The translations under genes were made by a program, and so were the position numbers. From contig CACVAR010000015.1 of the NCBI GenBank assembly GCA_902727905.1, positions 1 through 10,637 of the forward strand: 10,637 bases of DNA. Direction: 5' to 3'. This stretch comes from an uncultured Sulfurovum sp. GTDB taxonomy: Bacteria; Campylobacterota; Campylobacteria; Campylobacterales; Sulfurovaceae. The notes beneath the pieces are model-generated. The model had not been told where the DNA came from. It did no database searches and worked only from the letters and a program-made list of their open reading frames with translations. The stretch's first letter is position 1; each line of letters opens with the position of its first letter. This document shows positions 7,387 through 10,637 of the stretch, piece by piece.

Positions 7387-7968
7387 TTATTTTTTTGCAC
7401 CAAAACTTTGTGTCCAGTAAATTCCGTATTTAGAAGAACTATCTGTTACAACTGCAACACCAATTTCCTTAAAGTCTGCATTCATTAAGTTTGTACAATG
7501 CGCTGGAGATGCTATCCATGCTGATACAGCTTCTTGAATAGTCTCTTGTCCACCAGCAATGTTTTCACCAATAGTTTTGTACCCCACATATCCATTTGCT
7601 TTAATACGATCATTGAAATAACTTGTATTATTGTTGTTTGAACCGGTAATATCTGTTTGGGTACCTGAACCATAATGAGAAAAAGTATCGCTCTTAGCCA
7701 AATCATAAGAATGCTCATAGGCAGAAGCGTATAGCTCATGATTCCAAGTTAATGCTGGTGCAGCAGATACTAAACCGTTACCATCTTGACAATCTCTTGC
7801 TACAGCTCTTGCATCATTAATCGCATTTAAAATTTCATCCTGAGTAGTTTTTTCTGCAACTTCATAAGAGGTATCAGTTGCTGAAGTAACGGCAGTATCA
7901 GCCGAACCACCACAAGCGATAAAGAAGAAAGAGATAAAAGTTAGCGATAAAGTTTTTAAATGTGTCAT
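7387..7968 (-). CDS. CAP/SCP-domain lipoprotein (bacterial type)
   Basis: A 193-residue predicted lipoprotein. The signal peptide ends in the lipobox FIAC with lipidated Cys19, followed by a Ser/Thr/Ala linker (20-44). A CAP domain (CAP/SCP/PR-1 superfamily, PF00188) fills about 45-193. Family landmarks are the helix ILNAINDARAVAR, FSHYG (His98), GENIAGGQ (Glu135), SPAHCTNLMN (His157), and YWTQSFG at the end. His98, Glu135 and His157 are the usual cleft residues. Cys60 and Cys158 could form a disulfide, as seen in many bacterial members. The biochemical role of bacterial CAP proteins is mostly unknown. AGGA lies 6-7 bases before the ATG. A second, quite different CAP lipoprotein is encoded just upstream on the same strand, but the 240-bp gap suggests separate transcription. 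Confidence 0.88.
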   Translation of the reverse strand: MTHLKTLSLTFISFFFIACGGSADTAVTSATDTSYEVAEKTTQDEILNAINDARAVARDCQDGNGLVSAAPALTWNHELYASAYEHSYDLAKSDTFSHYGSGTQTDITGSNNNNTSYFNDRIKANGYVGYKTIGENIAGGQETIQEAVSAWIASPAHCTNLMNADFKEIGVAVVTDSSSKYGIYWTQSFGAKK

Positions 7969-8000
7969 GATATTTCCTATTATTATTTTCTGTTAAAAAA

Positions 8001-8006
8001 AGTATA
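8001..8006 (-). promoter_or_regulatory. Candidate -10 box for the bacterial-type CAP gene
   Basis: On the minus strand TATACT lies about 33 bases before the ATG at 7968 and is followed by a T-run. No clear -35 box is present; the upstream sequence is AT-rich. The spacing suits a short leader for the CAP lipoprotein gene. Confidence 0.35.
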
Positions 8007-8163
8007 CTACTATTAAACTTAATTAATATTTAACATTTAAAAATATTCTATAAAATTTATTAAAATTTAACAAAATAAAATAATAAATCAATATTTGTTA
8101 TAATTTAAAGTAGATTGGCTTATAATTGAAGGTTTTTTGGGAAGAAAAATAGAGAGGTAGTAC

Positions 8164-8208
8164 TAATTGAGTTAGAAGAATCTTTATTTTATATTGATTC
8201 TTCAATTA
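8164..8208 (-). terminator. Hairpin directly after the PR-1-like CAP gene
   Basis: GAAGAATC (8175-8182) and GATTCTTC (8196-8203) form a perfect 8-bp stem with a 13-base AT-rich loop, and TAATT/AATTA (8164-8168 and 8204-8208) can extend it after a bulge. It begins immediately after the stop codon at 8209-8211 on the minus strand. The next minus-strand T-run (CTATTTTTC) is about 15 bases beyond, so it may stabilise the message end rather than terminate on its own. Confidence 0.4.
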
Positions 8209-8760
8209 TTAATAAGGGTCTTGTCCCATGATATTACCATATGGATAGTATTTACAAACCGTTACATAACCATTTTTATAGGAACCTTTAATATATTTTG
8301 CAGAGGCACAACCTAAATGTTTAGAGTTTTTCCATACAATTTGCGTATAGTGTCCACAAACATGTCCTATTTTACATTCTTCTGTAGTGTCATTATAATA
8401 TTTTTTCTCATCGTACCACTTTTGTATGATACTTGTTAGGTTAGGTTTCTCAGTTCCAGAAAATCGATAAAGGTTTTCTCCATATTTGTTAGCTAAATTC
8501 GTACTATCATGTGTAAAGTTTCCATTTTTTGCAAGTTGATTAGCATGTCTTTGTGCTGCTTTTTCTAACGATTGACTATAAATTAGATTGGCATCTGTAA
8601 AATGTAACTGTCGTAATTCATTGTGCTTTTTTAAAGCGATGTTTTCTGTATGAGTTAGGATATTATGATTATCTTGCATGATCTTAGGGCTTACTTCTTG
8701 CTCTTGACAAGCAGTTAATATAAGAAGCGTCAGAAAAGTTAAGTAATAAATTTTTTTCAT
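8209..8760 (-). CDS. PR-1-like CAP-domain lipoprotein
   Basis: A 183-residue predicted lipoprotein with lipobox LTAC and lipidated Cys18. The CAP domain (about 40-180) belongs to the branch best known from plant PR-1 and animal proteins, not the type encoded downstream. Landmarks are KKHNELR at the first helix, FTHD (His84), KYGENL (Glu95), a Trp-containing helix KWYDEKKYY (Glu118), CGHYTQIVW (His137) and the terminal CKYYPYGN. His84, Glu95, Glu118 and His137 match the four cleft residues of the family. Cys129, Cys135, Cys151 and Cys169 are available for disulfides. Its ATG shares one base with the stop of the preceding WG-repeat gene (TAATG at 8758-8762), and it lacks a strong ribosome site of its own, so translation is probably coupled. 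Its substrate or ligand is unknown. Confidence 0.88.
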   Translation of the reverse strand: MKKIYYLTFLTLLILTACQEQEVSPKIMQDNHNILTHTENIALKKHNELRQLHFTDANLIYSQSLEKAAQRHANQLAKNGNFTHDSTNLANKYGENLYRFSGTEKPNLTSIIQKWYDEKKYYNDTTEECKIGHVCGHYTQIVWKNSKHLGCASAKYIKGSYKNGYVTVCKYYPYGNIMGQDPY

Positions 8761-9215
8761 TACTCAATTACCAATCCATCTCTGTTTATCTTTTGCCATT
8801 TACCACCATCTAGCATGGTATGTTCACCTTCTTTTTTCTCTTTACAGCCTGTACATATTTCTGCTTCTCCCTTATGGAATGGAAATGCAAAGTCATAAAT
8901 TGGTTTTAAGACAATATCTAAATTAGTATTGAAAAAGCCAATTTTACCATTTACCTTGGTTCTAGCCAGACCATCTGAGAATGGATCTGCACCGTTATCA
9001 TAAGTTAAAGTTTGTATTTTTTTACCATCTTTACGTATATAGTAAAAGCTATTATCTATAAAAGCTGAAATTATTTCTTCCCCTTTGAAGTCTAGTTCTT
9101 TTAAATGGCTAGGATTAATGTAATCAGAGGGTATAGTATTTTCTTTTGGTATTGGATTGCTTTTAGAGCAGGAGAGTAAAAATAGTAGAGGGATTAACTT
9201 TAGAAAATGGTACAT
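8760..9215 (-). CDS. WG-repeat lipoprotein
   Basis: A 151-residue predicted lipoprotein: signal peptide with lipobox LLSC, lipidated Cys16. The mature part carries WG-type (KWG leptospira) repeats. One fairly complete unit at about 76-115 reads ADPFSDGLARTKVNGKIGFF and ends in VLKPIYDFAFPFHKGEA; a partial unit at about 55-70 precedes it. A last one follows, with CTGC (Cys121, Cys124), GEHTMLDGGKWQKINRDG and the C-terminus. A C-x-x-C before GEH is a pattern I have seen in other proteobacterial WG proteins and may be structural. No enzymatic motif is visible; WG repeats are thought to be ligand- or surface-binding. AAAAAGG stands about 7 bases before the ATG. It is the first gene of a two-gene operon with the PR-1-like CAP gene. 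Confidence 0.8.
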   Translation of the reverse strand: MYHFLKLIPLLFLLSCSKSNPIPKENTIPSDYINPSHLKELDFKGEEIISAFIDNSFYYIRKDGKKIQTLTYDNGADPFSDGLARTKVNGKIGFFNTNLDIVLKPIYDFAFPFHKGEAEICTGCKEKKEGEHTMLDGGKWQKINRDGLVIE

Positions 9216-9232
9216 TTTAGAGCCTTTTTTTA

Positions 9233-9241
9233 ATTATAGCA
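9233..9241 (-). promoter_or_regulatory. Extended -10 promoter for the WG/CAP operon
   Basis: On the minus strand TGCTATAAT is a perfect extended -10 element (TG-N-TATAAT), with its last base 18 bases before the ATG at 9215. The leader would be only about 10 bases, just enough for the Shine-Dalgarno. The -35 position falls in the nifU terminator hairpin and has no good match; the extended -10 and the T-rich run upstream could compensate. Confidence 0.6.
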
Positions 9242-9253
9242 CTCTAAAATATA

Positions 9254-9282
9254 AAATTCCCTTTTGTTAATTAAGGGAATTT
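9254..9282 (-). terminator. Intrinsic terminator after nifU
   Basis: AAATTCCCTT (9254-9263) and AAGGGAATTT (9273-9282) form a perfect 10-bp stem with a 9-base loop, 9 bases past the nifU stop. CTCT (9242-9245) and AGAG (9283-9286) may add an outer clamp. On the minus strand the stem runs into TTTTATATTTT, suited to intrinsic termination. It isolates nifSU from the lipoprotein operon, whose promoter begins about 13 bases beyond. Confidence 0.7.
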
Positions 9283-9291
9283 AGAGAAGGT

Positions 9292-10263
9292 TTATACTGG
9301 TATAACTCTAATGTTTGGTGTACATTTTTCTTTAAGTACATTTTCAATAGCGAAAAGTGTACCTGTACTAGAAGACTCACAACCACTACAAGAACCTAAG
9401 TAAGTAATGTAGATGTCTAACATATCACCATTTTCTTTCATATCAAGAACTTCCATATCTCCACCATCCATTACTAGCATTTGACGAATGTTATCATCAA
9501 TAACTTTTTCAACTTTTTTAAACTTCTGAAGAAGTGTTAAACTAGCAAAATCAACAGTTGGTTCTGATCCACCAATAGTAGAACCAGCTACCATTCTTTC
9601 TTTAGAGTATTCATCAAGTAAATCTACAAGATAGATATCTTTTTCTTCATGTCCACCAGGTTTAATACATGATTTACAGAATCCACCAGCTTTAGTATAG
9701 TCTGTAATTTGCTCAACTGTTGTAAGGTCATTAAGTCTAACTACTTCTTTTAGTGTATCAAGTGTAACCCTTGCACATTCACAAACAATTACTTCTTCTT
9801 CAAAACTTTCCATGTCTACATTCAAGTATTGACCAGCTGCTTTCTTAATAACATCATATGCCATTACTGAACAGTGCATTTTTTGAGGTGGTACTGATGG
9901 TGTTTCAGGTGTATCTCTCATTGCTTTTTCAACATCAATATTTGTAATCTTAACAGCATCTTGAACTGTTTTGTATTTACAAAGTTCAGCCATAACATCA
10001 GATGATGCAATTGCTGTACCACAACCAAAACTTTTAAACTTTGAATCCATAATAACATCAGTGTTTGGGTTTACTGCCCAGTAAAGACGTACTGCATCTC
10101 CACAAGATTCTGCACCAAAGTCAGCTACGATGAGTTTACCACCCATTTCTTCTGCTTGCTCTGTTGTAATTTCACCCATATTTTTTGGGTTGTTCATTAA
10201 ATCTGTTACTTTATCACTGTACTCATCCCAGATGGTACCACCAACTAAACTATCTAATCCCAT
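9292..10263 (-). CDS. nifU: NifU Fe-S cluster scaffold (IscU, BFD-like and NifU C-terminal domains)
   Basis: Scaffold on which [2Fe-2S] and [4Fe-4S] clusters are built from NifS-supplied sulfur and passed to apoproteins; in Helicobacter and Campylobacter the NifS/NifU pair is the general Fe-S system, not only for nitrogenase. All three modules of the classical NifU are present in 323 residues. The IscU-like domain is at about 8-150, with Cys54 (ESCGD), Cys81 (GCGTAIASS) and Cys131 (KMHCSVMA). The BFD-like [2Fe-2S] domain is at about 158-203, with Cys161 and Cys163 (CEC), Cys196 and Cys199 (CKSC). The NifU C-terminal domain is at about 247-323, with Cys292 and Cys295 (GSCSGCESS). No ligand is missing. 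AAGGA stands 6 bases before the ATG. It follows nifS by 86 bases on the same strand, and that spacer has three inverted repeats. Confidence 0.95.
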   Translation of the reverse strand: MGLDSLVGGTIWDEYSDKVTDLMNNPKNMGEITTEQAEEMGGKLIVADFGAESCGDAVRLYWAVNPNTDVIMDSKFKSFGCGTAIASSDVMAELCKYKTVQDAVKITNIDVEKAMRDTPETPSVPPQKMHCSVMAYDVIKKAAGQYLNVDMESFEEEVIVCECARVTLDTLKEVVRLNDLTTVEQITDYTKAGGFCKSCIKPGGHEEKDIYLVDLLDEYSKERMVAGSTIGGSEPTVDFASLTLLQKFKKVEKVIDDNIRQMLVMDGGDMEVLDMKENGDMLDIYITYLGSCSGCESSSTGTLFAIENVLKEKCTPNIRVIPV

Positions 10264-10349
10264 GATTTTTCCTTTATCATAATTTTGTTCGATTAAATCG
10301 AACCTATGGTTTTTATACCATGTTTAGGGTCAGTTGACTGACCACTCTT
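10264..10349 (-). promoter_or_regulatory. nifS-nifU spacer with three inverted repeats
   Basis: The 86-base spacer holds three consecutive inverted repeats. GGTCAGT-TG-ACTGACC at 10328-10343 starts 6 bases past the nifS stop. ATGGT-TTTTAT-ACCAT is at 10306-10321, and GTTCGATTAAATCGAAC at 10287-10303 has 8-bp arms around one central base. The nifU Shine-Dalgarno follows directly. No U-run follows any stem, so these look less like terminators than like RNA-processing or stability elements setting the NifS:NifU ratio, or DNA operators. Which one is not decidable from sequence alone. Confidence 0.5.
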
Positions 10350-10637
10350 TTAATGTGCTTCAGCCAATCCACTCTTATGGCCCTCTGGGGCATAAGCAAA
10401 TGAACTTGAAATCTCTCTAAGTCTAGTAACAGCTTTTAAAACAGTCTCTAGTGTGTAATCAATTTCTTCTTGTGTTGTGTAACGGCTTAAAGAAAATCTA
10501 ATGGCAGTATGAGCTAAATCTTCATCAGCACCAATAGCTTCCATAACAGAGTTTGCTTCTAAATCTTCAGATGCACATGCTGAACCCGTACTCGCACCAA
10601 TACCTGCTTGGTTAAGATCCCATAACATTGATTCACC
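10350..10637 (-). CDS. nifS: NifS/IscS cysteine desulfurase, C-terminal part (partial)
   Basis: Pyridoxal-phosphate enzyme that takes sulfur from L-cysteine, giving alanine, and hands it to NifU as a persulfide. Only the last 95 codons are in the window; the frame is open to base 10637, where it begins GESMLWDLNQAGIGAS, so the ATG at 10626-10628 is internal Met, not the start. The full family protein is near 390 residues. The persulfide-carrying Cys is in TGSACASEDLEAN, encoded at 10575-10577, with the loop sequence of NifS/IscS group I. IRFSLSRYTTQEEIDYTLE is the usual downstream helix-strand region. The C-terminus is somewhat extended and ends GLAEAH. It is the upstream partner of nifU. The lysine that binds the cofactor lies outside the window. 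Confidence 0.93.
   Translation of the reverse strand, partial: GESMLWDLNQAGIGASTGSACASEDLEANSVMEAIGADEDLAHTAIRFSLSRYTTQEEIDYTLETVLKAVTRLREISSSFAYAPEGHKSGLAEAH

Noticed and set aside
7512..7739. 75-codon open frame on the minus strand in another frame of the CAP gene
   Set aside because: It overlaps the conserved GENIAGG and FSHYG parts of the CAP domain, which fix the true frame; the alternative product has no recognisable features.
10626..10628. ATG as the start of a 92-residue protein
   Set aside because: The frame stays open to the window edge and reads GES-MLWDLNQAG, the internal sequence of NifS, so this Met is internal and the gene is cut by the window.
1..10637. CRISPR arrays, tRNA/rRNA genes, insertion sequences, prophage genes
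   Set aside because: I read both strands for regularly spaced repeats, tRNA arm patterns, transposase motifs and terminal repeats and saw none that could be supported.

Overview
This 10.6-kb window looks like the chromosome of an AT-rich, Gram-negative epsilonproteobacterium (Campylobacterota, perhaps Sulfurimonas/Sulfurovum-like). The evidence is the AT-rich codon use, a nifS-nifU pair of the type used for housekeeping Fe-S assembly in Helicobacter/Campylobacter relatives, a TamA/TamB outer-membrane assembly pair, and several lipoproteins with clear lipoboxes. The genus is an inference. I see no rRNA, tRNA, CRISPR array or intact mobile element.

Layout. Positions 1-5079 (+) hold tamA and tamB, joined by a 4-base stop/start overlap; tamA itself appears coupled to a gene that ends in the first 26 bases. 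Positions 5095-5574 (-) hold a four-helix DUF420/CtaM-like membrane protein that converges on tamB. Positions 5693-6949 (-) hold a two-gene operon: a 133-aa single-pass membrane protein, then a 281-aa single-pass membrane protein with a C-terminal LysM domain. The two share a plan and a short helical motif. Positions 6950-7386 have no intact gene but contain a 67-codon reading frame split by one amber codon, overlapping a strong inverted repeat. Positions 7387-9215 (-) are a lipoprotein cluster: a bacterial-type CAP/SCP protein, a PR-1-like CAP protein, and a WG-repeat protein whose stop overlaps the PR-1-like gene's start. Positions 9292-10637 (-) are the Fe-S assembly genes: a full three-domain nifU and the C-terminal part of nifS, separated by an 86-bp spacer with three inverted repeats.

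How they fit together. Most of the window is envelope biology: TamA/TamB move lipids or proteins to the outer membrane, the LysM protein probably bridges inner membrane and peptidoglycan, and three lipoproteins are secreted. NifS and NifU form one sulfur-donor/scaffold module. No complete new defence or mobile system is visible. The least explained items are the amber-split frame, the LysM/partner pair, the CAP-CAP-WG lipoprotein cluster and the structured nifS-nifU spacer.
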